Shown: piece after piece, positions 1-6,463 of the stretch | Layout of the letters: every line of letters begins with the position of its first letter | Position numbering within the stretch: position 1 is the stretch's first letter | NCBI GenBank assembly: GCA_937870605.1 | Contig: CALMZW010000149.1 | Coordinates: 1 to 8,011 of the forward strand | Direction of reading: 5' to 3' | Length of the DNA stretch: 8,011 nucleotides | Origin: an uncultured Synergistaceae bacterium | Lineage (GTDB): Bacteria > Synergistota > Synergistia > Synergistales > Aminobacteriaceae | Translations under genes and position numbers: made by a program | Notes under the pieces: generated by a model | Told to the model about the DNA's origin: nothing | The model's input: only the letters and a program-made list of their open reading frames with translations | Databases searched by the model: none

Positions 1-18
1 TGTGATATTTCGCGCCAT
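1..18 (-). CDS. start of an unidentified gene, cut by the window edge
   Basis: On the minus strand an ATG at 16-18 opens a frame reading M-A-R-N-I-T before the window ends. A Shine-Dalgarno-like GGAAGG lies at 25-30, six bases upstream, which is well placed. It follows the patatin gene in the same direction after an 84-base gap, so it may be the next gene of the same transcript. An in-frame ATG at 49-51 has no ribosome-binding site and is a poorer start. Six residues are too few to identify a product, and the call rests only on the start signals. Confidence 0.4.
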
Positions 19-102
19 AACGATCCTTCCCGCCCGCGCTGCACCGGGCATGGCCGGAAATCGCCGCCCCCGGCCGGGGCTGGTTTTGTCGGATCGGAGA
101 AC

Positions 103-2193
103 CTACGGGAGCGGAAAGTGTCCCCACATCGGGGTTCCTATGAAAAACCCGATCTTGAAGTCGTTCTCGTCATTATAGAGGAACATCAGCCGCGCATCGA
201 GAAACTTTCCGGGAATGGACAGGGAAATCCCGGTCTCCCAGAGATTCCGGACACGATCGCCCTCGTCGTTCCAGGCGTATCCCATCCCGCCGAAGATCTC
301 TCCCATCAGGCTTCCCCACCAGCTTTTGAGGTACACGCGCCGGAACGCGATGTTCCACCACGCCATGAATTCGGCTTCGATCGGGCGCCCCGCATAGCTG
401 TACAGCTCCTGGGCGGCGCCGAGATACGCCGCGTGCCCGGGGGTCTTCTCGTCGCCCTCCGCGAATCCGGCGCGCAGGTAGAAACGCCACTTGTCGGAAA
501 GCTCCGCGGCCTGGAAGAAAGACAACCGGTAGAGGACTTCGTCGTAATCCGGCCACCAGATCTTCGCCTGGATCGCCGTTCCCTTCGTCGGGTCGGTATC
601 GCTGTCCATCGTGCTGTAGGTGAGGAATCCATACGGCCCCCACGCCGTCGTGACCTCGCCGAGCTCCCGGACGCTCTCCGCCGCGATCCCGAATCCGGCG
701 TTCGCGGCTCCGACGCGGAAGCGTTTGACGACCCCTGCGCCGTAGCGCTCCCACGTCCGGAGGTGCGCGTTTTGCGGAGCGACCTCCCAGCTCTGGCCGG
801 AGAGAAGGATCTCCCAGGACCGGCCCTCATCGGGATCCGTCAGATAGCTGACTTCGACGCCCCACTGTTCGCCGATCTTGAGCGTCGTGCGGAACAAATC
901 GCCTTCGTTGATGATATTCCGGGCGACGCCGTTCACGTAGAGCCAACGATACGGGTGCAGGTTCGTCGTGAATCCGCCGACGTTGATCTCGTAATCCGGT
1001 TTGCGCTGGATCTTCATGACAACGACTGTGCCGCCGTTCTCCTTCTCGAGATAATAGTCCACCGCCTGAATATCGCTGCGCTTCCCGAGCTCCATCCCTG
1101 CCCGGATCACGTCGACCTCGCTCGGGGGCTTGCCGATCCATTCGGAATACTTTTCCCGCAACGCTCCGGCCATTTTCGCCGACACGCCTTCAAAGCGGAT
1201 GTCCGAGACTGTGGGGACGGGTTTTTTCTGGCGATGCGGCGCCGCGGGAGCCGCGGCGATGCGCCGTTCGATTTCCGGCATGTGTCCCATCGCGACGGCC
1301 CGCCCGTTTTCGACGATCTGCCGGGCGCTCCTCGCATCGAACATGGCGACGCCGCGAACGTCCGGCGTGATGAGGACATCGGCTGCCCCTTTCTCGACGG
1401 CGACATTCGCAGCCGTGAAGATCGTCGTCGTCTGGTCGATCACATCCAGAATCGAGTGAAGCTGCTCTTTCGACCGGGGGGAACTCGTAACGTCCACGGC
1501 GACCACGGGATAGCCGGGAAAGATCTCCTTTGCCGTGAAAACGGGAAGATTGGAGACGAGCCCTCCGTCGACAAGGAGCTTTCCTCCGATAGTCCACGGT
1601 TCGAACAGGATCGGGATCGACATCGAGGCGCGCATGGCCGAGGCGAGGCTGCCGCTGCGAAGGACGACCTTCTTTCCGGTTTCGAGATCCGTGGCGACGG
1701 CCGCAAACGGAATCGGCAAATCGTCGAAATGCACGATCTGCACGCGCGACGCGAGCTGGGCGAACTTCTCGAGAAGCTTGACGCCCGTCAGCCCGCCGAG
1801 CGGTCCGGTCACATTTCCCTTCTTGTTCATATACGCCCACGGAATCTGGTTCAGACGCGCGTCGGAATCGCCGCTCGGAACGAATATGGGCGTCGCCTGC
1901 TCCGACATGAGGTTTCCGAGATCGAGCGTCTCGACGACCTCGAGAATCTCTTCGGGCGAGTGCCCGCTCGCCGCGAGTCCGCCGATGATCGATCCCATGC
2001 TCGTCCCGACGATGCCGACGATCGGGATGCCTTTTTCTTCGAGCGCCTGCAGCACGCCGATATGCGCGAGGCCGCGCATCGCCCCGCCGGAAAGGACAAG
2101 CACGATGCCGCCCTTGTGCTCCGCCTGCGCGTGCGCCGCCATCAGAAACATCAGGCAGAACGCGCAAACGAAACGGGCAATTTTCTTCTTCAT
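103..2193 (-). CDS. patatin-like phospholipase, type Vd autotransporter-like (patatin-POTRA-beta-barrel)
   Basis: This is a 696-residue predicted outer-membrane or secreted lipase. Residues 1-24 look like a Sec signal peptide (MKKK start, hydrophobic core, AQA before the cut). The patatin domain (about 28-310) has the oxyanion loop GGAMRG at 36-41, the nucleophile motif GTSMG with Ser65, and the DGG motif with catalytic Asp209, so the Ser-Asp dyad is intact. Residues about 327-399 resemble one POTRA repeat (starting VSDIRFEGV). About 400-696 is rich in alternating aromatic strands, as in a 16-stranded barrel. Patatin, single POTRA and barrel in this order define the PlpD/FplA (type Vd) group, whose members are about 730-760 residues long. 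The family hydrolyses phospholipids; the substrate here is unknown. The longer frame to 2253 was rejected because GGAGG at 2203-2207 sits nine bases before the ATG at 2193 and the -10 candidate overlaps the longer start. The alternative reading is a RssA/NTE-like patatin with a BamA-type C-terminus, which is the same architecture. Confidence 0.94.
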   Translation of the reverse strand: MKKKIARFVCAFCLMFLMAAHAQAEHKGGIVLVLSGGAMRGLAHIGVLQALEEKGIPIVGIVGTSMGSIIGGLAASGHSPEEILEVVETLDLGNLMSEQATPIFVPSGDSDARLNQIPWAYMNKKGNVTGPLGGLTGVKLLEKFAQLASRVQIVHFDDLPIPFAAVATDLETGKKVVLRSGSLASAMRASMSIPILFEPWTIGGKLLVDGGLVSNLPVFTAKEIFPGYPVVAVDVTSSPRSKEQLHSILDVIDQTTTIFTAANVAVEKGAADVLITPDVRGVAMFDARSARQIVENGRAVAMGHMPEIERRIAAAPAAPHRQKKPVPTVSDIRFEGVSAKMAGALREKYSEWIGKPPSEVDVIRAGMELGKRSDIQAVDYYLEKENGGTVVVMKIQRKPDYEINVGGFTTNLHPYRWLYVNGVARNIINEGDLFRTTLKIGEQWGVEVSYLTDPDEGRSWEILLSGQSWEVAPQNAHLRTWERYGAGVVKRFRVGAANAGFGIAAESVRELGEVTTAWGPYGFLTYSTMDSDTDPTKGTAIQAKIWWPDYDEVLYRLSFFQAAELSDKWRFYLRAGFAEGDEKTPGHAAYLGAAQELYSYAGRPIEAEFMAWWNIAFRRVYLKSWWGSLMGEIFGGMGYAWNDEGDRVRNLWETGISLSIPGKFLDARLMFLYNDENDFKIGFFIGTPMWGHFPLP

Positions 2194-2211
2194 GGTCGCT
2201 TTCCTCCATAC

Positions 2212-2234
2212 ATTTCTCTCGCGTCCGGAGAAAT
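2212..2234 (-). repeat. inverted repeat in the leader of the patatin gene
   Basis: Seven-base arms ATTTCTC (2212-2218) and GAGAAAT (2228-2234) are perfect complements around a nine-base spacer. Read on the minus strand they form a stem-loop in the predicted 5' leader, ending five bases before the Shine-Dalgarno GGAGG at 2203-2207. It could modulate mRNA stability or initiation, or be a protein-binding site. The stem is A/T-rich and only seven pairs, so chance is possible. Confidence 0.35.
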
Positions 2235-2251
2235 TCATCGTATATGGCGGC

Positions 2252-2280
2252 ATTGTATCCCAGTCACCCCGTCACCACAA
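2252..2280 (-). promoter_or_regulatory. candidate sigma-70-type promoter of the patatin gene
   Basis: On the minus strand TTGTGG (2275-2280) is followed after 17 bases by TACAAT (2252-2257). The -10 box matches the consensus in five of six positions, the -35 in three of six, and the spacing is ideal. Transcription would begin near 2245, giving a leader of about 50 bases before the ATG at 2193. Confidence 0.5.
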
Positions 2281-2298
2281 GAAGATTCCATCCCCTGG

Positions 2299-2327
2299 TG
2301 GACGTCCCCGATGATTCGGGCTATACT
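2299..2327 (+). promoter_or_regulatory. candidate sigma-70-type promoter of the symporter gene
   Basis: TGGACG (2299-2304) and TATACT (2322-2327) are separated by 17 bases. The -35 matches consensus in four of six positions and the -10 in five of six. The -35 overlaps a perfect 8-base palindrome, GGACGTCC (2300-2307), a possible operator. Transcription would start near 2334 and give a leader of about 100 bases before the TTG start at 2436. Confidence 0.5.
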
Positions 2328-2435
2328 GCCTATTAAATGCATTATGGTTTTATCGACTGGAGGGGTGCTATGGTTCCATGATATCCGGCTCATCGGTTAG
2401 TTTTTCTTTCATCTTTCAATGGGAGGTGTATTCTT

Positions 2436-3641
2436 TTGGAAGAAAAGAAAGGCATTCCGCTCATCTGGCAAATCGCAATAGGCTTCGTTCTCGGCATCGC
2501 CGCAGGCGCCATGGTCGGACCGTCGATCAAAATCGTGGAGCCCATCGGGAAGATCTTCATCACCCTGCTGAAAATGCTCATCGTCCCGCTCGTTTTCTCA
2601 AGCCTCGTCGTCGGAACGGCATCCATCGGCGACCCCAGATCGCTCGGGCGCATCGGCGGCAAGACCATATTCCTGTACCTCGCGACAACCGCAATCGCCA
2701 TCGTTATCGGACTCGTTCTCGGAAACTTCATACAGCCCGGCGTCGGAATGGCGCTGACCGATGTCGCGAAGGCCCAGCCGAAAGCGGCTCCCGCCATTGT
2801 CGACGTCCTTCTCGACCTCTTCCCCGGAAACCCGCTCAAAGCCATTGTCGACGGAAACATGCTCCAGCTCATCGTTTTCGCGCTTTTCTTCGGAATTTCC
2901 GCCATTCTCGCGGGAGAAAAGGGAAAGCCCGTCGTCGCCTTCTTCGACGCAGTGGCCGAGACCATGTACAAGCTTACGGGACTCGTCATGATGGTCGCCC
3001 CCTACGGCGTCTTCGCGCTGATCGCGGTGACGGTGTCGAAATACGGAATCTCCGTTCTCGCTCCGTTCGCGAAAGTCATCTTCGCCGTCTACGTGGGATG
3101 CGCTCTTCATGCGATCGTCATGTACTCGGGGCTCGTCCGGATCTTCGCGGGGCGTTCGCCCCTCTGGTTCTTCTCGGGAGCGAAGGAGGCGATGCTGACG
3201 GCGTTCGTGACGCGATCCAGCTCCGCAACGCTCCCCATCAGCATGCGCTGCGCCAAGGAGAACATGGGAATTTCCGAAAAGATCTCGTCGTTCGTCCTTC
3301 CCCTCGGGGCGACGATCAACATGGACGGTACGGCCCTGTACCAGGGCGTCTGCGCCCTTTTCGTCGCGCAGGCGTACGGAATCCCATTGAGCCTCGGGGC
3401 GCAGGCGAACATCGTGCTCACGGCGACCCTCGCTTCGATAGGAACCGCCGGCGTGCCCGGCGCGGGGCTCATCATGCTGACGCTCGTCCTGACGGCCGTA
3501 GGGCTCCCGATCGAGGGCGTCGCGCTCGTGGCGGGCATCGATGCGGTTCTCGACATGGCGCGGACCAGCATCAACGTGACCGGCGATATCTGCGTGGCGT
3601 CCGTCGTCGCGGCGACGGAAGGAGAAACACTGAAAGACTAG
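2436..3641 (+). CDS. dicarboxylate/amino acid:cation symporter (DAACS, GltP/GltPh type)
   Basis: This 401-residue inner-membrane transporter imports an acidic substrate coupled to Na+ or H+. It carries the family signatures: the serine-rich HP1 tip SSSATLP at 261-267, the NMDGT motif at 295-299, the HP2 loop GTAGVPGAG at 336-344, and D373-x2-R376-T377-x2-N380 followed by D384. In GltPh the equivalent Asp394, Arg397, Thr398 and Asn401 bind aspartate, and Asp405 binds sodium. An Arg at this position is typical of glutamate, aspartate or C4-dicarboxylate carriers, whereas neutral amino acid carriers replace it. Several hydrophobic segments before residue 240 fit TM1-6, and the length is normal. 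Translation starts at TTG, supported by GGGAGGTG at 2421-2428, seven bases upstream, and by the family-like N-terminus. It appears monocistronic, divergent from the patatin gene and ending at a hairpin. The exact substrate cannot be set from sequence. Confidence 0.95.
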   Translation: MEEKKGIPLIWQIAIGFVLGIAAGAMVGPSIKIVEPIGKIFITLLKMLIVPLVFSSLVVGTASIGDPRSLGRIGGKTIFLYLATTAIAIVIGLVLGNFIQPGVGMALTDVAKAQPKAAPAIVDVLLDLFPGNPLKAIVDGNMLQLIVFALFFGISAILAGEKGKPVVAFFDAVAETMYKLTGLVMMVAPYGVFALIAVTVSKYGISVLAPFAKVIFAVYVGCALHAIVMYSGLVRIFAGRSPLWFFSGAKEAMLTAFVTRSSSATLPISMRCAKENMGISEKISSFVLPLGATINMDGTALYQGVCALFVAQAYGIPLSLGAQANIVLTATLASIGTAGVPGAGLIMLTLVLTAVGLPIEGVALVAGIDAVLDMARTSINVTGDICVASVVAATEGETLKD

Positions 3642-3680
3642 GTGTTTCCCGGCGAAATCTGCATATAGCGGACGAAACGA

Positions 3681-3717
3681 AACGGGCGGAATTTCCCAAA
3701 GGGAGAATCCGCCCGTT
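3681..3717. terminator. bidirectional rho-independent terminator between convergent genes
   Basis: Arms AACGGGCGGA (3681-3690) and TCCGCCCGTT (3708-3717) are perfect 10-base complements. The inner CCC/GGG (3695-3697 and 3701-3703) extends the stem past a mismatch to an AAA loop. The plus-strand exit is moderately T-rich and the minus-strand exit reads TTTCGTTTCG, so neither has a classic T run. It lies between the symporter stop at 3641 and the CheX-like stop at 3741, where one structure could end both transcripts. Confidence 0.8.
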
Positions 3718-3740
3718 ATATCATGTCTTTGTATCTCTTC

Positions 3741-4235
3741 CTATCCGTGGAAGGAGAGGATCAGGTAGAGGGTTCCCCCCTGAGCGACTCTGAAGGGGAG
3801 CGTAAAGGTCCGGATTCCGGGAGATTGCGTCGGTATCGTCCGTATGCCCGCTCCCGTGATGATCTGCGGCGGCGTGACGTCAACCCCCTGTAGGGAGGAT
3901 TGAATGAGCGCGCGGCCGCTCACCATGTTCGTCAGCTCTCCGATGACGCTCATCGACACGGGGTCCTCGAGGCTCGGCTGGATCATGCCTCCCGACATCG
4001 CGGTCACAACGGCGCCGAAGCCCGGCTCATCGAGCATGACCACGATCGTTCCCTGCAATCCGCCGCCGACGACGCCAACAAGTGCGGCGCAGCAGCTCCC
4101 GGACGTGTTGACTCCCTGCGCGACCTCGGACTTTACGAGGGAGAGCTGCACCCCCATCTCTTTGCTCACGGAAATGAGCGACATGCCGAATGTATTCACC
4201 AAAGCGGCGATCTTTTCAGCTCCCATGCTCCGCAT
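3741..4235 (-). CDS. CheX-like chemotaxis phosphatase family protein
   Basis: This 164-residue cytoplasmic protein matches the CheX/CheC group, which dephosphorylates CheY-P. The key helix reads IGELTNMVSG, with the active-site pair Glu100 and Asn103. These correspond to the ExxN pair known as Glu96 and Asn99 in Thermotoga CheX. Only one such helix is present, as in CheX (CheC usually has two). The end, LPFRVAQGGTLYLILSF, fits the final strands of the CheX fold, and the length is close to the usual 155. It is the last gene of a minus-strand unit. Its start overlaps the end of the RuvX-like gene by 20 bases if the ATG at 4235 is used, or 11 if the in-frame ATG at 4224-4226 is used; the latter has GGGGG about nine bases upstream. 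No other chemotaxis or flagellar gene is in the window, so it may act on a response regulator encoded elsewhere. Function is from family resemblance. Confidence 0.85.
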   Translation of the reverse strand: MRSMGAEKIAALVNTFGMSLISVSKEMGVQLSLVKSEVAQGVNTSGSCCAALVGVVGGGLQGTIVVMLDEPGFGAVVTAMSGGMIQPSLEDPVSMSVIGELTNMVSGRALIQSSLQGVDVTPPQIITGAGIRTIPTQSPGIRTFTLPFRVAQGGTLYLILSFHG

Positions 4236-4725
4236 CCCCCATTCCTGCCGGCGTCTCCGCCGCTCTTTGCATCGATTCCTTCACAATGGCCCAGGCCGCA
4301 AGATCGTCAACATCGCGCGGAGGCACTCTCATCGAAACGGGAACCACTCGCCACAAGCCTCCCGGCGGGTGGAGCGTCCAATACAGGCTGCGAGCCCGAA
4401 GCGTCGTCCCGGATTCCGGAATGAGCTTCACGAAAATCCCCTCCGCTTTCGCCGCAGCGACCAGAACGGCGTGTCCCGTTCCCGCGCCGCATATCACGGG
4501 GAGGCGCAACGTGCCCAGTCCATTCGCGCTCCCCTCGAGAAACAGGGGAGACAGGTCGCAGAAACGACCGTCCCGAAGCAGACGAAAAAACAGTCCCGCG
4601 TCTTTCGTTCGTCCGATCCCCGAGGCCAGAAGACATCCGTTTTCGTCCGCGAAGGCGAATCCGAATTTATCCCGCCCCGGGTCGATGCCGGTCAGGAACG
4701 CGCCGTTCCGAGCGTCCACGCCCAT
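4216..4725 (-). CDS. RuvX/YqgF-like RNase H-fold protein, divergent
   Basis: This 169-residue protein resembles YqgF/RuvX, the RNase H-fold family that includes the pre-16S rRNA nuclease, and more distantly RuvC. Three acidic sites line up with the family: Asp15 in GIDPGRDKFGFAFAD (first strand), Glu104 in PESGTTLRAR (compare the family's DExxTT segment), and Asp140/Asp141 in DVDDLAAWAI near the C-terminus. It is longer than typical RuvX (about 140) and weakly conserved between motifs, so it is likely a paralog, not the housekeeping enzyme. A Holliday-junction or RNA nuclease role is possible but unproven. The frame is open to 4770. I chose the ATG at 4725 because the first strand begins soon after it and this gives a 34-base overlap with the upstream acyltransferase gene. 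A GTG at 4717-4719 is equally possible, and no start has a strong ribosome-binding site, which suggests translational coupling. Confidence 0.65.
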   Translation of the reverse strand: MGVDARNGAFLTGIDPGRDKFGFAFADENGCLLASGIGRTKDAGLFFRLLRDGRFCDLSPLFLEGSANGLGTLRLPVICGAGTGHAVLVAAAKAEGIFVKLIPESGTTLRARSLYWTLHPPGGLWRVVPVSMRVPPRDVDDLAAWAIVKESMQRAAETPAGMGDAEHGS

Positions 4726-5561
4726 CGGTCCGTCACCCAAAGCCACTGCTCCGGATATTTCAGGATCCACTCGCTTAATATATTATTGCACAGCGTCACG
4801 TTCATTTCCATATTGTCCTCGCACAAAAACGCCAACGGCGGGAGAATGTTCAGATCATGGCATGCCCCCGTTCCGCGGCGAACCATGAAAACGGGGAGCA
4901 CCGCACTGCCGATACGTTGCGCCATCTTGACCGGACCATACGGCGTGCTCGCAGGAAGACCGAGAAACGGAGCCACGACTCCGTGGCTTTTCGCGTCCTG
5001 GTCGATCAGAACCGCAAGCGCTTCCCCGGATTTGAGACACCGGAACGCCGCTTTCAGGTCGAACCCCTTGCTGACAGTCCGGACGCCGCATGACTCCCGG
5101 ATCTCCGTCACGAGCTTCGTCACGCGTTCGTCACGCTGGTCGGCCCCGATCGCGTTCACGGGAAAGCCGCGCCTCGCCAGAGCCGCCGCAGCCAGCTCCC
5201 AGTTCCCCATGTGGGCGGACAGGAGAATGGCCCCCTTCCCGGCCGCAAGCGCCGATCTCAGGTTTTCCTCCCCATGGATCACGACGTTGTCCGTGATTTC
5301 GGGATGTCGCGTCATCCGGCTGAACTCGGCGACCGATCGTCCGAGATTCGCGTAGCTCCCGCGGACAATCGAACGGGCGCGGGTGACGCCGACCTGCATC
5401 GCGCGAACGCAATTCCTCTCGGCGCGATCGACCGTCCTTCGGCTCATGGCTCCCGCAAGGCCCGCGCACATCGCCCCGAAACGGAGCGCCACGCCGTGCG
5501 GCAGGACGTCCATGAGACGCCGGATCGCTCCGATGATGTTCCATATCGTGTCCTGCTGCAC
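4692..5561 (-). CDS. lipid A biosynthesis (LpxL/HtrB-type) acyltransferase
   Basis: This 289-residue protein belongs to the LpxL/LpxM/HtrB acyltransferase family, which transfers an acyl chain to the Kdo2-lipid A precursor at the inner face of the cytoplasmic membrane. The catalytic motif H-X4-E is present as SAHMGNWE, with His117 and Glu122. Further family features are LIDQDA at 185-190, PFLGLPASTPYGP at 198-210, and the C-terminal PEQWLWVTDRW at 270-280, close to the family's PEQWLWxHRRW. The length is normal (about 290-310). It starts at GTG, with GGAGGG nine bases upstream. It heads a minus-strand unit with the RuvX-like and CheX-like genes. Its presence means the organism makes lipid A or a related lipid and so has an LPS-type outer membrane. 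Which acyl position it modifies cannot be read from the sequence; some members of the superfamily act on phosphatidylinositol mannoside or ornithine lipids instead. Confidence 0.93.
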   Translation of the reverse strand: MQQDTIWNIIGAIRRLMDVLPHGVALRFGAMCAGLAGAMSRRTVDRAERNCVRAMQVGVTRARSIVRGSYANLGRSVAEFSRMTRHPEITDNVVIHGEENLRSALAAGKGAILLSAHMGNWELAAAALARRGFPVNAIGADQRDERVTKLVTEIRESCGVRTVSKGFDLKAAFRCLKSGEALAVLIDQDAKSHGVVAPFLGLPASTPYGPVKMAQRIGSAVLPVFMVRRGTGACHDLNILPPLAFLCEDNMEMNVTLCNNILSEWILKYPEQWLWVTDRWAWTLGTARS

Positions 5562-5580
5562 CGGAATGCTCCCTCCTTCT

Positions 5581-5610
5581 TTCGCTTCCGTTCAACTATG
5601 GAGTATACTC
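5581..5610 (+). promoter_or_regulatory. candidate promoter of the UspA-type gene, with palindromic -10 shared by both strands
   Basis: TTCGCT (5581-5586) and TATACT (5604-5609) are 17 bases apart. The -10 is a good match and the -35 a weak one (three of six). The -10 lies inside the perfect 10-base palindrome GAGTATACTC (5601-5610), so TATACT is also read on the minus strand toward the acyltransferase gene, with TGTAGA as a weak -35 at 17 bases. One element could drive both divergent transcripts or serve as an operator. Confidence 0.45.
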
Positions 5611-5659
5611 GAAAAGAAAATCGTTCTACACAAACAGAACACGCAGGAGGCGATGCTCC

Positions 5660-6463
5660 ATGGCAACCAGAATCTGTTTTTTGTCGGATACGGACGCATT
5701 CTCCGAAAAATCGCTCGAACAGGTGTCCCTCCAGCTCAGAGGGATGGATGCCGATTTTCTGCTGGCCCACGTCGTTGACTCGGGGTTTTCCGCCGACCTT
5801 CCCTCACTGGTCCAGGCCACGGAGAACACGCTGATCGACATGGCCCTGCGCGTTCTGCCGGAAGACCGCTTCTATCGCGTGTCGGTCGCGACGGGAGACA
5901 TCCTGGAGGCGCTTCCGGAGCTGGTGCGCGAAGAGGGATGCTCCCTCGTCGTCATTCCGGGACGGCCGGAGGAATCCTTCATTCCGCTCGTACGGGTGCT
6001 CACGGTTCCCCAGCTCCTTCTGCGGGGCGACGCAGGCGCGTCCCCCGTCCCGCTTCTGTCGCACATCGTCATCCCGGTCGACCTCACGCTCACGCGGACG
6101 TACGCCATCCTGACGCAACTCCGGGAGCTTCTCGAATCCGTGGGCGTTCCGGAACGGATCACCCTGCTCCATTGCGTCCGGCTGGACGAGCCCGAAACGT
6201 CGCAGGATCTCGTGAACTCCGCATCCGAGGCGATGGAGCGCGTCCTCGCGGACGTTCTCGCCTGGGACATCCCGGCCGAAGGCGTCATTCTGAGCGGGAA
6301 CCCCGCCGTGGAATGCGCGCCGAAAATTGCGGAACTCGACCCCTCGCTGCTGGTCATCGGTCTCTCCCGGATGGGCGAGCTGCTGCAGATTGTCCTCGGG
6401 AGCACGGGAGAGGCGCTTGTCGAGGACACGTCCTGCCCTGCGCTGATCCTTCCCGTCAACTAG
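5660..6463 (+). CDS. universal stress protein, tandem UspA-type domains
   Basis: This 267-residue cytoplasmic protein consists of two UspA-like halves, about 1-122 and 134-267. Each half opens with the expected strand and acidic loop (ICFLSDTDAFSEKSLE; HIVIPVDLTLTRT). The second half keeps most of the nucleotide-binding signature G-2x-G-9x-G-S/T, with Gly234, Gly247 and Ser248, but the second glycine is Arg237. The first half has no recognisable signature (around VVIPGRPEESFIP). ATP binding is therefore uncertain, and it may be a regulatory, non-ATP-binding tandem Usp. The start is set by AGGAGG at 5645-5650, nine bases upstream of the ATG; an out-of-frame ATG at 5653 is too close. It is divergent from the acyltransferase gene, and its TAG stop overlaps the stop of the fumarase beta gene. 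Specific stress role unknown. Confidence 0.9.
   Translation: MATRICFLSDTDAFSEKSLEQVSLQLRGMDADFLLAHVVDSGFSADLPSLVQATENTLIDMALRVLPEDRFYRVSVATGDILEALPELVREEGCSLVVIPGRPEESFIPLVRVLTVPQLLLRGDAGASPVPLLSHIVIPVDLTLTRTYAILTQLRELLESVGVPERITLLHCVRLDEPETSQDLVNSASEAMERVLADVLAWDIPAEGVILSGNPAVECAPKIAELDPSLLVIGLSRMGELLQIVLGSTGEALVEDTSCPALILPVN

Noticed and set aside
66..80. GC-only palindrome containing CCCCGGCCGGGG (68-79) downstream of the patatin gene, considered as its terminator
   Set aside because: On the minus strand, where the gene would end, no T run follows. The TTTT lies on the plus-strand side, where no gene is seen, and the stem is short.
2251..2253. Upstream ATG as the start of the patatin gene (20 extra residues)
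   Set aside because: It overlaps the -10 candidate, lacks a ribosome-binding site and would place charged residues before a clear signal peptide.
118..2400. 760-codon open frame on the plus strand, opposite the patatin gene
   Set aside because: It is rich in Arg, Asp and Pro, has no recognisable domain, and mirrors a well-supported gene. In GC-rich DNA long antisense frames are expected.
2378..3793. 471-codon plus-strand frame overlapping the symporter
   Set aside because: It is very Arg- and His-rich and is the shifted frame of a clear membrane transporter; its ATG has no good ribosome-binding site of its own.
3904..5355. 483-codon plus-strand frame opposite the CheX-like, RuvX-like and acyltransferase genes
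   Set aside because: It spans three recognisable minus-strand genes, is Ser-, Arg- and Pro-rich, and shows no family motif.
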